Shown here: piece by piece, positions 1 through 8,780 of the stretch | Layout: each line of letters starts with the position of its first letter | How positions within the stretch are numbered: the first letter of the stretch is position 1 | From: an uncultured Amylibacter sp. | GTDB taxonomy: Bacteria > Pseudomonadota > Alphaproteobacteria > Rhodobacterales > Rhodobacteraceae | Reading direction: 5' to 3' | DNA: 64,000 nt | Assembly (NCBI GenBank): GCA_943846615.1 | Contig: OX044354.1 | Location: 1-64,000, forward strand | Notes under the pieces: model-generated | Seen by the model: only the letters and a program-made list of their open reading frames with translations | Databases searched by the model: none | What the model was told of the DNA's origin: nothing | Translations under genes and position numbers: made by a program

Positions 1-920
1 GTAAAATCGAAGATCGACGGGATGATCCGTTGGTGGATGATTTTTTCGAACGCGCACTGCATAACTCCCACAACCTTTCGGGCATCGAAAGGGACAATGA
101 GACAATGACACGCATTCAAAAACAATCAGAGGAATTGGCGCAAAACAACAAAGAGGAATTACGGGTGTTGCGGCGCTTGTGTGAAGCCGGGGCGTTTCTG
201 GCGATTGGGACGGATTTGCCCAAAGGGGCGGTGTTTCGATCCAAGGGTTCTGGCACGCCTTCGCGCATTGCAGTCGTTAACCGCGAAATCGCCAAATCAT
301 TGGCATTACGCGAATGGATCAAATTGACCAAGAGCGAAGCGGTTAGCATTTATCATGTTACCGATGTTGGGCGCGCAGCGCTACGTCGCGAATTATCCGA
401 AGCGGAGAGTTTTGGCGATCAGCACCGCGAATGGGGCGAACGCACGGTTTCAGAAGGTGCAGCGAATGATACGCGCAAGCTGCGCGTGAACCTACGCGAA
501 AGCCCGTTAAGCATGTTGGCGCGCAAGCGGGATGCGAATGGTAAGCCATTCATCAATCGCGAATTGCTGGATGCGGGTGAACGTTTGCGCGAAGATTTCG
601 AATTGGCGCAATTGGGCCCACGCGTGGCGCAAAATTGGGATCGCTTCGTTAATGGCGGTGATCGAGGTGTGTTTGGGGATAATGCAGGAGAGGGATCCAC
701 CGCGGCCCAAACGCGTCTGCACGGCGCGATGGATGCGTTGGGTAGTGGTTTGGGCGACATCGCAATGCGCTGTTGTTGTTTCCTCGAAGGGCTGGAAGCA
801 GCCGAAAAGCGTATGGGCTGGTCTGCCCGATCAGGCAAAATCGTATTGCGCATCGCATTGCAACGACTTCGCCTTCACTATGACGAATTGGGTAAACAGG
901 GTGGTGACTATATCGGTTAG
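1..920 (+). CDS. DUF6456 domain-containing protein (5' end missing)
   Basis: The reading frame is open to the left edge (frame from base 3), so the true start lies outside the window; 305 residues are visible. The C-terminal half carries the conserved pattern of the alphaproteobacterial DUF6456 family (RLREDFELAQLGPRVAQNWDRF around the middle, then a helical segment with GLEAAEKRMGW and RIALQRL). The middle part resembles a winged-helix or HTH-like fold (AVVNREIAKSLALREWI). Members are usually annotated only by the domain name; a DNA-binding or regulatory role is a family-level guess. A TTG at 30 could be read as a start, but coding-like residues continue upstream (KIEDRRDDP). It converges on tpiA, and the two stop codons overlap by four bases. 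Confidence 0.8.
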   Translation, partial: KIEDRRDDPLVDDFFERALHNSHNLSGIERDNETMTRIQKQSEELAQNNKEELRVLRRLCEAGAFLAIGTDLPKGAVFRSKGSGTPSRIAVVNREIAKSLALREWIKLTKSEAVSIYHVTDVGRAALRRELSEAESFGDQHREWGERTVSEGAANDTRKLRVNLRESPLSMLARKRDANGKPFINRELLDAGERLREDFELAQLGPRVAQNWDRFVNGGDRGVFGDNAGEGSTAAQTRLHGAMDALGSGLGDIAMRCCCFLEGLEAAEKRMGWSARSGKIVLRIALQRLRLHYDELGKQGGDYIG

Positions 921-1654
921 CCCAGAGCCTTGATGATGGTGTTAAAGTCGGTGGCCTTTAATGATGCGCCGCCGACCAAACCGCCATCAACGTTGGATAC
1001 TGCGGAAATTTCCGCCACGTTTTTGGGATTCATCGAGCCGCCATAAACGATGCGGACTGAACGTCCGACACCTTCACCAAATCGTTTTTCTAAACGAATA
1101 CGGATGAAATCATGCACCTCGCCGATTTCATCTGTTGTCGGTGTTAACCCTGTGCCAATGGCCCAGATCGGCTCATAGGCGACAACCAAATTTTCACCTG
1201 TCGCCATGTCGGGGATCGACGCCGCCATTTGGCCGCCGATAATGTCCAAGGTGTTTGACGATTTACGTTGGTCCAATGTTTCGCCAACGCAGACAATCGC
1301 CTTTAGTCCAGCCGCCCAAGCTGCATTCGTTTTTTCACGCACACATTTATTGGTTTCGCCATTGTCCGCACGGCGTTCCGAGTGGCCCAAAATGACATAT
1401 TCAGCCCCTGCATCACAGATTTGATCGGCGGAAATCTCGCCTGTATGTGCGCCAGATGTGTTTTGATGGCAATCTTGAGCGCCCGCAATGATATTAGGAG
1501 CAGCATCATCGATGGCGTTGATCAAGGTTGCGGGGACGCACAGCAACACATCGCAATCCGCTGATGCGGCGGCGTCGTTCATTGCCGCCACTTCGTCCAA
1601 ATTGGCGTGCACGCCGTTCATTTTCCAATTTCCAGCTGCAAGTTTGCGACGCAT
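917..1654 (-). CDS. tpiA: Triosephosphate isomerase
   Basis: Interconverts dihydroxyacetone phosphate and glyceraldehyde 3-phosphate in glycolysis/gluconeogenesis, as a cytoplasmic TIM-barrel dimer. At 245 residues it is normal for bacterial TIM. Hallmarks are AGNWKMNG with catalytic Lys11, LGHSERR with the electrophile His91, AYEPIWAIGTG with the general base Glu161, and the phosphate-binding YGGSMNP and GGLVGGAS loops. The ATG at 1654 follows an A/T-rich spacer. It is separated by about 45 bp from sufA downstream of the SUF pair on the same strand, so co-transcription is possible but not required. No anomalies. Confidence 0.97.
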   Translation of the reverse strand: MRRKLAAGNWKMNGVHANLDEVAAMNDAAASADCDVLLCVPATLINAIDDAAPNIIAGAQDCHQNTSGAHTGEISADQICDAGAEYVILGHSERRADNGETNKCVREKTNAAWAAGLKAIVCVGETLDQRKSSNTLDIIGGQMAASIPDMATGENLVVAYEPIWAIGTGLTPTTDEIGEVHDFIRIRLEKRFGEGVGRSVRIVYGGSMNPKNVAEISAVSNVDGGLVGGASLKATDFNTIIKALG

Positions 1655-1697
1655 GATAAACCTCTTATTTAGAATGGGGCATTTTTAGAATGAGGCA

Positions 1698-2048
1698 TTA
1701 CATACCGTCGAATTTAATACTTTCGCCGCAACCACATGCCTCGGTTACGTTTGGGTTGTTAAATTTGAACCCCGATTCCAACAATGCCACTTCGTAATCA
1801 ATTTCGGTGCCAAACAGGAACATTTGCGCCATTGGGGCGATCATTACGGTTGCGCCGTCTTGGGTGACCACCTCGTCGTTGGGGTCAATTTCATCGACGT
1901 AATCCATCGTGTATTCCATACCCGCACAGCCGCCCGTTTTCACACCAACGCGCAGGCCTTTTTTATCGCCTTTTTCCATCAACTTACGGATTTGGGCAGC
2001 GGCCTTGGCGGTGATTGATACGGCTTGTTTTCCAGGGATGGCAAACAT
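1698..2048 (-). CDS. sufA: A-type iron-sulfur assembly protein (SufA/IscA/HesB)
   Basis: Iron-sulfur carrier/scaffold of the HesB family that passes Fe-S clusters from the SUF machinery to apoproteins in the cytoplasm. The three ligand cysteines are present: Cys41 (KTGGCAGMEY) and the C-terminal CGC pair Cys105/Cys107 (EACGCGES). A longer open frame reaches 2174, but homologues begin near MFAIPGKQAVSIT. That ATG at 2048 overlaps the sufT stop codon by one base (TAATG), a classic translational-coupling arrangement, so the 116-residue form is chosen. In related genomes these two genes end the sufBCDS operon; here sufBCDS is not in the window. Confidence 0.9.
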   Translation of the reverse strand: MFAIPGKQAVSITAKAAAQIRKLMEKGDKKGLRVGVKTGGCAGMEYTMDYVDEIDPNDEVVTQDGATVMIAPMAQMFLFGTEIDYEVALLESGFKFNNPNVTEACGCGESIKFDGM

Positions 2049-2413
2049 TACATAAATCCTAGCTCTAATCGGGCTTCGTCGGACATCATGTCCATGCCCC
2101 ATTGGGGTTCCCAGACCAATTCGACGTTTACAGATTGCACGCCTGGTACGGGTTCGATCGCATCTTGGACCCATCCAGGCATTTCACCTGCAACAGGGCA
2201 ACCAGGTGCGGTTAGCGACATTTTCACGTCAACCGCGCCTTCGTCAGAGATTTCAATCGTATAAATCAACCCCAAATCAAAGATATTCACGGGGATTTCT
2301 GGGTCATGCACAGTGCGGCATGCCTCGCAAATCGGATCATACAGGGCGTGGTCTGTGGTTGATGGCACAATTAGTGGCGTGCCTTCCATTGGTGCATCAT
2401 TTGAAGCGTTCAT
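2048..2413 (-). CDS. sufT: SufT-like Fe-S assembly protein (MIP18/DUF59 family)
   Basis: A 121-residue member of the MIP18/DUF59 family. It has the signature DPEIPVNIFDLGLIY (about residues 38-51) and the conserved APGCPVAG motif with reactive Cys72. SufT proteins support iron-sulfur cluster maturation, especially under iron or oxygen stress. It is transcribed ahead of sufA with a one-base overlap, which supports joint action in Fe-S delivery. It diverges from tgt with a 71-bp gap that must hold both promoters. The N-terminal 20 residues are variable and acidic, normal for this family. Confidence 0.88.
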   Translation of the reverse strand: MNASNDAPMEGTPLIVPSTTDHALYDPICEACRTVHDPEIPVNIFDLGLIYTIEISDEGAVDVKMSLTAPGCPVAGEMPGWVQDAIEPVPGVQSVNVELVWEPQWGMDMMSDEARLELGFM

Positions 2414-2484
2414 TGTTCTTCTCGCTTGGAATTCCTGAGTAAATATATAAGGAAGGGAATAACAAACGTCCAGAGTATACGATC

Positions 2485-3615
2485 ATGACACAGAAATTTG
2501 ACTTTGATATTCACGCGACTGACGGTCGGGCGCGCACCGGTGTTGTTAAAACGCCCAAAGGCGATATTCGCACGCCTGCGTTTATGCCTGTGGGGACTGC
2601 CGCAACTGTTAAGGCCATGTTGCCCGAAAATGTGCGAGCTACGGGTGCGGACATCTTGTTGGGCAACACATATCATTTGATGCTGCGCCCCGGGGCCGAA
2701 CGTGTGCATAATTTGGGCGGGTTGCACAAATTTATGAATTGGGATCGTCCGATTTTGACGGATTCGGGTGGCTATCAGGTGATGAGCCTGACGGATTTGC
2801 GCAAGTTGACCGAAGAGGGTGTGAAGTTTCGCAGCCACGTTGATGGGTCTGAACATAACCTGACGCCAGAATATTCCATGGAAATTCAACGCCTGTTAGG
2901 GTCTGATATTGTGATGTGTTTTGACGAATGCACGCCGTATCCAGCAACAGAAAGTGAAGCGCGCAAATCAATGGACCTGTCCATGCGGTGGGCGGATCGT
3001 TCGCGTAATGCGTTTGGGGATCGCCCTGGGTATGCGCTGTTTGGTATTCAGCAGGGTTCCACGTTTAAGGATATGCGAGAAGAGAGTGCGAACAAGCTGA
3101 TTGAACTTGGCTTTGATGGTTATGCTGTGGGCGGTTTAGCCGTGGGCGAGGGTCAAGAGATGATGTTTGAGGTGCTGGAATATGCGCCTGAGCAATTGCC
3201 AAAGGATAAACCGCGTTATTTGATGGGCGTTGGCAAACCTGATGACATCGTGGGCGCGGTGCAACGCGGCATTGATATGTTTGATTGCGTATTGCCCAGC
3301 CGTTCTGGGCGTAATGGACAGGCATTGACGCGCATGGGGGCAATTAACATGCGCAATGCACGTCATCGTGATGACCCGCGTCCCTTGGACGAAAATTGCA
3401 CATGCCCGTGTTGTTCGAATTACTCGCGTGGGTATATGCATCACGTACATAAGGCAGGTGAGATTATTAGCTCTATGTTGCTGACATGGCATAATTTGCA
3501 TTATTACCAAGAGCTTATGCAAGGATTGCGCGATGCGGTTGCGGCGGGGACGTTGGATGATTTTGTCACCGAATTCCATGCCGCACGCGCCATTGGCGAT
3601 ATTGAGCCATTGTAA
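2485..3615 (+). CDS. tgt: Queuine tRNA-ribosyltransferase
   Basis: Exchanges guanine 34 for the queuosine precursor preQ1 in tRNAs for Asn, Asp, His and Tyr. At 376 residues it has the usual length. Motifs: LTDSGGYQ in the active site, the [11 protein letters not shown] loop, [10 protein letters not shown] with the nucleophilic Asp near residue 268, and a C-terminal zinc site (CTCPCC from about residue 304, followed by HH). The ATG at 2485 is the first plausible start. It stands alone in front of the lon promoter region; a queA partner is not in the window. No anomalies. Confidence 0.97.
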   Translation: MTQKFDFDIHATDGRARTGVVKTPKGDIRTPAFMPVGTAATVKAMLPENVRATGADILLGNTYHLMLRPGAERVHNLGGLHKFMNWDRPILTDSGGYQVMSLTDLRKLTEEGVKFRSHVDGSEHNLTPEYSMEIQRLLGSDIVMCFDECTPYPATESEARKSMDLSMRWADRSRNAFGDRPGYALFGIQQGSTFKDMREESANKLIELGFDGYAVGGLAVGEGQEMMFEVLEYAPEQLPKDKPRYLMGVGKPDDIVGAVQRGIDMFDCVLPSRSGRNGQALTRMGAINMRNARHRDDPRPLDENCTCPCCSNYSRGYMHHVHKAGEIISSMLLTWHNLHYYQELMQGLRDAVAAGTLDDFVTEFHAARAIGDIEPL

Positions 3616-3644
3616 CAGATTGACGAAATATCAAGGTTCTTCGC

Positions 3645-3678
3645 CTTGACTCTTGGGTGACCGTGCCCACATTATATA
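3645..3678 (+). promoter_or_regulatory. Heat-shock (RpoH-type) promoter candidate for lon
   Basis: CTTGAC at 3645-3650 and CCCACATTATATA at 3666-3678 are separated by 15 bp. This resembles the sigma-32 pattern (CTTGA-, then CCCAT-T with an A/T-rich -10). The site lies 80 bp upstream of the lon ATG in an otherwise empty 142-bp spacer. lon is a classical heat-shock gene, so the match is biologically sensible. It was read by eye and not tested. Confidence 0.55.
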
Positions 3679-3757
3679 GACCTAAACCCTGTAGGAGAAA
3701 TTCTGCGTTGCTGCACATGCGGGACGGTGAATTTCTTGCTAAAACAAAGGAAATAAA

Positions 3758-6163
3758 ATGACAGACGTGAAAAGCGTTACCTCTCCTGTACTACCATTGC
3801 GCGACATTGTCGTGTTCCCAAACATGATTGTCCCCTTGTTCGTTGGCCGTGAAAAATCGGTTCGCGCGTTAGAGGCTGTGATGGAAGACAGCAAAGAAAT
3901 TATACTGGCATCCCAAATAGACCCATCAGAAGATGAACCAACAACGGAAACGATTTACCAAAACGGCGTTTTGGCAACCGTGATGCAGTTGTTGAAATTG
4001 CCTGATGGTACGGTCAAGGTTTTGGTCGAAGGTCAAGAGCGTGTTCAGATTACCGAATACATGGATAATGATGATTATTTCGAAGCATCAGCGGATGTTT
4101 TAGAGGTAACACATAATGATCCAGATACAATCGAAGCGTTGACGCGCACCGTATCCAAAGAATTCGAACGTTATGCGAAAATGAACAAAAACGTGCCAGA
4201 AGAGGCATTGGCGGCGGCGTTGGAATCCGACAATGGCGATGCGTTGGCGGATACTGTTGCGGGTCATTTAGCGATCCGTGTTGATCAAAAGCAGGAGTTG
4301 CTGGAAACATTGGATCTGGGCGAGCGTCTGGAGGCGATTTACGGTTTGATGCAGGGCGAAATGTCCGTGTTGAAGGTGGAACGCAAAATCAAGAGCCGTG
4401 TCAAAAATCAGATGGAACGCACACAGCGCGAATACTATCTGAATGAACAGATGAAGGCGATCCAGAAGGAACTGGGCGACAGTGCCGAAGGCGGTCAAGA
4501 TGAGACCGGCGAGATGGAAGAGAAGATCAAGAATACGAAATTCTCGAAGGAGGCAAAGGAAAAGGCAGAGGGCGAGCTGAAAAAGCTACGCAATATGTCA
4601 CCGATGTCTGCCGAGGCGACGGTTGTGCGCAATTACCTTGATTGGTTGACTGCGATCCCGTGGAACAAGAAATCACGCGTGAAGAAAGATTTGAACAAGG
4701 CGCAACAGGTGCTGGATGCAGATCACTATGGTCTTGATAAGGTCAAAGAACGCATTGTGGAATATTTGGCGGTGCAACAGCGCTCCAGCAAGATGAAAGG
4801 CCCAATCATGTGTTTGGTCGGCCCTCCTGGTGTTGGTAAGACGTCGTTGGGTAAATCTGTGGCGCGTGCCACGGGGCGTGAATTCATCCGTATTTCATTG
4901 GGTGGTGTGCGTGACGAGAGCGAAATTCGTGGACATCGTCGCACATATATCGGGTCAATGCCGGGTAAAATCATTCAGGCCATGAAGAAGGCGAAAACCA
5001 ATAACCCGCTGATCTTGTTGGATGAAATCGACAAGATGGGCCAAGATCACCGTGGTGATCCCGCATCTGCGATGCTGGAGGTTCTGGATCCCGAGCAAAA
5101 CAGCACTTTTGTGGATCACTACATGGAGGTCGAATATGACCTGTCTAATGTGATGTTCCTGACAACGGCGAATAGCTATAATATGCCAGGGCCATTGTTG
5201 GATCGGATGGAGATTATTCCGCTGGCGGGTTACACCGAAGATGAGAAGCATGAGATTGCCAAACAGCACCTGTTGAACAAGCAGATCAAAAATCATGGTT
5301 TGAAAGCGGATGAGTTTTCGTTGACGGATGGTGGTTTGAAAGAGCTGATCCGTCGTTACACGAAAGAGGCGGGTGTGCGTAATCTGGAACGTGAGTTGGG
5401 CAAGTTATGCCGCAAAGCATTGACCGCGATTGTGAAAGGCACCACGAAATCTGTGGCGGTGACGAAAGATAATCTGAATGAATATCTGGGCGTCAAGAAA
5501 TACAAATATGGTCTGGCGGAAGATACAGATCAGGTTGGTATGGTGACAGGTTTGGCCTATACATCTGTTGGTGGTGAGTTGTTGCACATCGAAGCGCTGA
5601 AATTGCCAGGTAAGGGCCGTATGAAAACGACGGGCAAGCTGGGCGATGTGATGAAAGAAAGCATTGATGCAGCGTCATCATTCGTGCGTTCGATTGCGCC
5701 AGAAATTGGTGTGAAGCCGACGGCGTTTGATAAGTTGGACATCCACGTGCACGTGCCCGAAGGTGCAACACCCAAGGATGGACCATCCGCAGGTGTTGGT
5801 ATGGTGACATCGATTGTGTCTGTCTTGACCGGCATTGCCGTGCGCAAAGATATCGCCATGACGGGCGAGGTTACGTTGCGTGGGAATGTGTTACCGATCG
5901 GTGGCTTGAAGGAAAAATTACTGGCGGCATTGCGCGGTGGTATCAAGGTTGTATTGATACCAGCGGAAAATGAAAAAGATCTGCCAGAAATTCCGGATAA
6001 TGTGAAAGAGGGATTGGAAATTATCCCTGTGAAACATGTGACCGATGTGTTGAAGCATGCATTGGTGTCGGTGCCAGAAGCGATTGAATGGGACGAAGCG
6101 GCAGAGGAAGCGGCCGCCGCAAAACGCGCCGCTGCGACGCCTGCGGTTGCGACAGCGCATTAA
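3758..6163 (+). CDS. lon: Lon ATP-dependent serine protease
   Basis: Cytoplasmic AAA+ protease that degrades misfolded and regulatory proteins. Domains in order: N-terminal substrate-binding LON domain (1 to about 205), coiled-coil linker, AAA+ module with Walker A GPPGVGKT near residue 355 and Walker B LILLDEIDK, and a C-terminal protease domain. The catalytic dyad is Ser677 (PKDGPSAG) and Lys720 (GGLKEK). At 801 residues it is close to the family norm; the tail after about residue 780 is Ala/Glu-rich and variable. An RpoH-like promoter lies upstream and a strong terminator follows at 6181. Confidence 0.97.
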   Translation: MTDVKSVTSPVLPLRDIVVFPNMIVPLFVGREKSVRALEAVMEDSKEIILASQIDPSEDEPTTETIYQNGVLATVMQLLKLPDGTVKVLVEGQERVQITEYMDNDDYFEASADVLEVTHNDPDTIEALTRTVSKEFERYAKMNKNVPEEALAAALESDNGDALADTVAGHLAIRVDQKQELLETLDLGERLEAIYGLMQGEMSVLKVERKIKSRVKNQMERTQREYYLNEQMKAIQKELGDSAEGGQDETGEMEEKIKNTKFSKEAKEKAEGELKKLRNMSPMSAEATVVRNYLDWLTAIPWNKKSRVKKDLNKAQQVLDADHYGLDKVKERIVEYLAVQQRSSKMKGPIMCLVGPPGVGKTSLGKSVARATGREFIRISLGGVRDESEIRGHRRTYIGSMPGKIIQAMKKAKTNNPLILLDEIDKMGQDHRGDPASAMLEVLDPEQNSTFVDHYMEVEYDLSNVMFLTTANSYNMPGPLLDRMEIIPLAGYTEDEKHEIAKQHLLNKQIKNHGLKADEFSLTDGGLKELIRRYTKEAGVRNLERELGKLCRKALTAIVKGTTKSVAVTKDNLNEYLGVKKYKYGLAEDTDQVGMVTGLAYTSVGGELLHIEALKLPGKGRMKTTGKLGDVMKESIDAASSFVRSIAPEIGVKPTAFDKLDIHVHVPEGATPKDGPSAGVGMVTSIVSVLTGIAVRKDIAMTGEVTLRGNVLPIGGLKEKLLAALRGGIKVVLIPAENEKDLPEIPDNVKEGLEIIPVKHVTDVLKHALVSVPEAIEWDEAAEEAAAAKRAAATPAVATAH

Positions 6164-6180
6164 GCCATAGATATTGTTGA

Positions 6181-6216
6181 AAAGGCCGCTCAGGATTCTG
6201 GGCGGCCTTTTTTATT
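6181..6216 (+). terminator. Intrinsic terminator after lon
   Basis: A perfect 9-bp stem (AAAGGCCGC 6181-6189 with GCGGCCTTT 6202-6210) with a 12-nt loop is followed by a T-rich run. It lies 18 bp downstream of the lon stop codon. Confidence 0.9.
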
Positions 6217-6261
6217 TTGAGTGTGAAGCATAGTTGCTCAATGAATTGATCAAAAATCAAT

Positions 6262-6798
6262 TCATTTCCAATTATTCAAGGCGACGTAAATGATGTTGTC
6301 ATCCACGCTCACCATCACTTCGCCGTCTTGGATGTTTACCTGAACCTTCATCGCGCGGCTGGCCAGATTTGCCAGCGCGTTTGTGTCATCATCTGAAATG
6401 TTCACGACCCGTAGGTTATCAAACCGCGTGGTGGTGTTTTTGATTTTGTCCCACCACATTTCGGCGGGCTTGCCGCCATAGCAATAGATCACCATCGCGT
6501 CAGCCTTGCCACAGGATTGGCGAATGATCTTGTCGCTGGGTTGGCCCAAGGTCACCCATAATTCCAATTCGCCGGTCAGGTTTTTTTGCCAAATGTCCGG
6601 CTCGTCATCTGTTGATAACCCTTTGGTCAGTTCCAAATGTTCATGTGCATTTAATGCGAATGCCAAAACCCGCACCATCAAACGTTCATCGGTTTCAGAT
6701 GGATGTTTCGCCACCGTCAGCTTGTGCGTTTCATAGTAGTGGCGATCCATATCGGATACAGACAGTTCTACTTTGTAAATGGTGGATTTTTGCGCCAT
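6262..6798 (-). CDS. YaeQ family protein
   Basis: 178 residues matching the YaeQ family across the whole length: the N-terminal KVELSVSDMDRHYYE, then ERLMVRVLAFALNAHE, and the PD-(D/E)XK-like core with GELELWVTLGQP and AMVIYCYGG. YaeQ proteins have a restriction-endonuclease-like fold, but their molecular function is unsettled; an early link to rfaH suppression in enterobacteria was not confirmed. The gene lies 21 bp downstream of the small pyrophosphatase gene and is probably co-transcribed with it. It is convergent to lon. Confidence 0.88.
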   Translation of the reverse strand: MAQKSTIYKVELSVSDMDRHYYETHKLTVAKHPSETDERLMVRVLAFALNAHEHLELTKGLSTDDEPDIWQKNLTGELELWVTLGQPSDKIIRQSCGKADAMVIYCYGGKPAEMWWDKIKNTTTRFDNLRVVNISDDDTNALANLASRAMKVQVNIQDGEVMVSVDDNIIYVALNNWK

Positions 6799-6819
6799 GA
6801 TTTTTCCTGAATGAGAAGG

Positions 6820-7182
6820 TTAGGGACGGATCAGGACTACATCAAAATATTGTTCCTGAAAATGCGTTTGTGTCATGATTTCGGCGTCTGTGAAATTTAT
6901 GCCCATTGGGGCGATGATCAATTTATCCTCGGTGTCATTTTTACGATGGATGATTGCGATACAATGCCCCGTGAACCTATCAATGGGCCTATCCACACCC
7001 ATCACATAAACATCAACCTCATGACCGTCACCCGCACATGTATCAGGGACAAAACCATAGTTCAGTTCATATTTAATGTCAGGATGGCGGGGATGGGTGC
7101 TGTGCAATGGGCGATCGATTTGCACGTCATGTTGTTTGCCCAACCAAATGTTCTTATTACTAATTGGTCTTTGGATTTTCAT
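6820..7182 (-). CDS. Small inorganic pyrophosphatase-like protein
   Basis: A short (about 120-residue) protein related to family I soluble pyrophosphatases. It shows IDRPLHSTHPRHPDIKYELNYGFV followed by DGHEVDVYVMGVDRP, which carries the acidic metal-binding cluster, then GHCIAIIHRKND. Canonical bacterial Ppa is about 175 residues, so this belongs to the shorter subgroup seen scattered in bacteria. A longer in-frame start exists at 7236, but the ATG at 7182 has an AAAGG ribosome-binding site 8-9 bases ahead and is preferred. It probably hydrolyses PPi or a related phosphoanhydride; the exact substrate is uncertain. Confidence 0.72.
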   Translation of the reverse strand: MKIQRPISNKNIWLGKQHDVQIDRPLHSTHPRHPDIKYELNYGFVPDTCAGDGHEVDVYVMGVDRPIDRFTGHCIAIIHRKNDTEDKLIIAPMGINFTDAEIMTQTHFQEQYFDVVLIRP

Positions 7183-7386
7183 GTTGCGATAGCCTTTGGA
7201 TTGATACCTTTTGAGCCAGCCTTTATGCGCCCACATTTGGTATCAAACATATTGTTGTGTACTTAAAAAACGTCATAGCTAAAAGCACGTTTATTCAATG
7301 TTATATTCTGCTTTTGAAAAAAAATCTCAATTTGGTGAAAAAGGCTCTTGATGCGGCGGGCAACCTTGGGTACATCAGGCCTCGAA

Positions 7387-7462
7387 GGGTGATTAGCTCA
7401 GTTGGTAGAGCGCTTCGTTTACACCGAAGATGTCAGGAGTTCGAGTCTCTTATCACCCACCA
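7387..7462 (+). tRNA. tRNA-Val (anticodon TAC)
   Basis: A 76-nt cloverleaf. The 7-bp acceptor stem is GGGTGAT paired with ATCACCC, the D-loop is AGCTCAGTTGGTAGAGC, and the anticodon arm CTTCG-TTTACAC-CGAAG places TAC as the anticodon. The T-loop is TTCGAGT, and CCA is genomically encoded at 7460-7462. Confidence 0.96.
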
Positions 7463-7544
7463 CTTTCCTACATTTGATACTGTGATGCATGTACGATCTG
7501 TTCGCGTTTGCTGTCACTAATTAGCGTCGAAATAGCGATGCGAA

Positions 7545-7570
7545 ATGGGCGCGAGAATTCCCGCGCCCAT
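7545..7570 (-). terminator. Hairpin terminator after the 7576-8019 gene
   Basis: A perfect 9-bp inverted repeat (ATGGGCGCG 7545-7553, CGCGCCCAT 7562-7570) with an 8-nt loop. It starts 6 bp after the stop codon of the minus-strand gene and 83 bp beyond tRNA-Val. The T-tract is weak on both sides, so it may serve both converging transcripts. Confidence 0.6.
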
Positions 7571-7575
7571 ATCTC

Positions 7576-8019
7576 TTAATCGTAGAACGTTTTTGTACGT
7601 TGACCGAATTTTAGGTTGTCAGAGTCTTGTAAGCCTCTGCGTAGTTTGGTTAGCTTACATTTCGCAGATGCGTTTTTAAAATTTGTTTTGCTTTTATAAT
7701 GCGTAAAATAGCGGAAGTTTTCGATGATAATTTTACCGTTGTTTTTAATATAGGTCGCTGTCAACATTTGATCGTTAATGTGTTTTTGAATGCCACCTTT
7801 GAGGTATCCTGCACCGCAAAGGGCTAAACCTTGCTTGGTTTCGATTAGCGCAATTTTGCCAACATATTCTGCGCCATCAGTCCATGGAATAATGTAGTCA
7901 TGAAAGTCACCGTCAACTTTGACCGATCCAACGTCTGGGTATTTACCCTTGGCAAAAGTTGATTGTGTAGAAATTAATAGGCTCGCCGCAACGAGGGCCA
8001 TAGTTGTTATTTTTTTCAA
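7576..8019 (-). CDS. Hypothetical secreted protein
   Basis: 147 residues, starting with a TTG codon at 8019 preceded by a good AAGGAG site. The N-terminus (MKKITTMALVAASLLISTQSTFA) is a typical Sec signal peptide with cleavage after an AxA-like STFA, so the product is exported. The mature part is basic and contains two cysteines (ALCGAG, SAKCKL) that could form a disulfide. I recognise no family. It stands alone between two tRNA genes, a common site for strain-variable genes. Confidence 0.6.
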   Translation of the reverse strand: MKKITTMALVAASLLISTQSTFAKGKYPDVGSVKVDGDFHDYIIPWTDGAEYVGKIALIETKQGLALCGAGYLKGGIQKHINDQMLTATYIKNNGKIIIENFRYFTHYKSKTNFKNASAKCKLTKLRRGLQDSDNLKFGQRTKTFYD

Positions 8020-8180
8020 TGATTTTCTCCTTCGTAATCAACCTTAGGTTAGGGGCGCAGGTGCAAACTCACAAGCGAGGATTACCTTGAAATAACTTTT
8101 TTTAATTTTTTTCATTTTCCATGAAATACGCGCTTGACCCAACCAGCACTGCACCCTAATAAGCCCTTACTCAATGAGCG

Positions 8181-8257
8181 GCGGTTGTAGCTCAGTTGGT
8201 TAGAGTGCCGGCCTGTCACGCCGGAGGTCGCGGGTTCGAGCCCCGTCAACCGCGCCA
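8181..8257 (+). tRNA. tRNA-Asp (anticodon GTC)
   Basis: A 77-nt cloverleaf with acceptor GCGGTTG paired with CAACCGC, D-arm AGCTCAGTTGGTTAGAGT, anticodon arm CCGGC-CTGTCAC-GCCGG giving GTC, T-arm GCGGGTTCGAGCCCCGT, and encoded CCA at 8255-8257. Confidence 0.97.
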
Positions 8258-8265
8258 TTGAGTAC

Positions 8266-8297
8266 AAAAAAACCCACGCAATAGCGTGGGTTTTTTC
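8266..8297. terminator. Bidirectional terminator between tRNA-Asp and the MaoC gene
   Basis: The stem AACCCACGC (8271-8279) pairs with GCGTGGGTT (8284-8292) around a 4-nt loop. It has A-rich DNA on the left and six T on the right. It can end tRNA-Asp transcription on the plus strand and the MaoC gene (stop at 8306) on the minus strand. Confidence 0.85.
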
Positions 8298-8305
8298 GTT
8301 TCTGG

Positions 8306-8773
8306 TTATACTTTGTTTTTGACCAGTAAAGTGACCCAAGTCCCTAACATTGCAGGTTTTTCTGCGTTTTCGATTTCAACGACTATTTTGTTTTCTGTAA
8401 GAATTTGAGTATCGCCACGCGGTTCCACCTTGGCCAAGGTGATGCGCCCGCGAATCCGTGCGCCGCTGGGCACGGGGGACAGGAAACGGATGCGGTTAAG
8501 GCCGTAGTTAATCACCACCTCGTGGTCGATTATGATAGGAGTTGTATCCTTGTACATTTGGGTGATCAGGGACAATGTGAGGAAGCCATGCGCGATAGCG
8601 CCGCCAAATGGTGTTTCGTCTGCGGCGCGATCAGGGTTGTTATGGATGAACTGGCGATCCCCGGTGACATTGGAAAAGTCATCGATCATTTTTTGCGAAA
8701 CCGTGATCCAATCGGACAAGCCGATTTCGGTTCCAACCATTTGTTCATATGCATCCAGCGTTACTTTATTCAT
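8306..8773 (-). CDS. MaoC-family (R)-specific enoyl-CoA hydratase
   Basis: 155-residue hot-dog-fold hydratase. The hydratase-2 motif is present: FSNVTGDRQFIHNNP with the catalytic Asp/His pair (about D39, H44), followed by the IAHGFLTLSL helix. Such enzymes hydrate trans-2-enoyl-CoA to (R)-3-hydroxyacyl-CoA in fatty-acid or PHA metabolism. It lies 7 bp downstream of a LysR-type regulator gene on the same strand and close to mmsA and the propionyl-CoA genes, consistent with acyl-CoA metabolism. The substrate chain length cannot be read from the sequence. Confidence 0.88.
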   Translation of the reverse strand: MNKVTLDAYEQMVGTEIGLSDWITVSQKMIDDFSNVTGDRQFIHNNPDRAADETPFGGAIAHGFLTLSLITQMYKDTTPIIIDHEVVINYGLNRIRFLSPVPSGARIRGRITLAKVEPRGDTQILTENKIVVEIENAEKPAMLGTWVTLLVKNKV

Positions 8774-8780
8774 TTTTACC

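Noticed and set aside
1665..1700. Imperfect direct repeat TAGAATGGGGCATT/TAGAATGAGGCATT between sufA and tpiA
   Set aside because: Short, in a 43-bp gap, and spacing suggests chance or slippage rather than a site.
7387..8257. tRNA-Val/tRNA-Asp as integration sites
   Set aside because: No integrase and no repeat of either tRNA 3' end found in the window.
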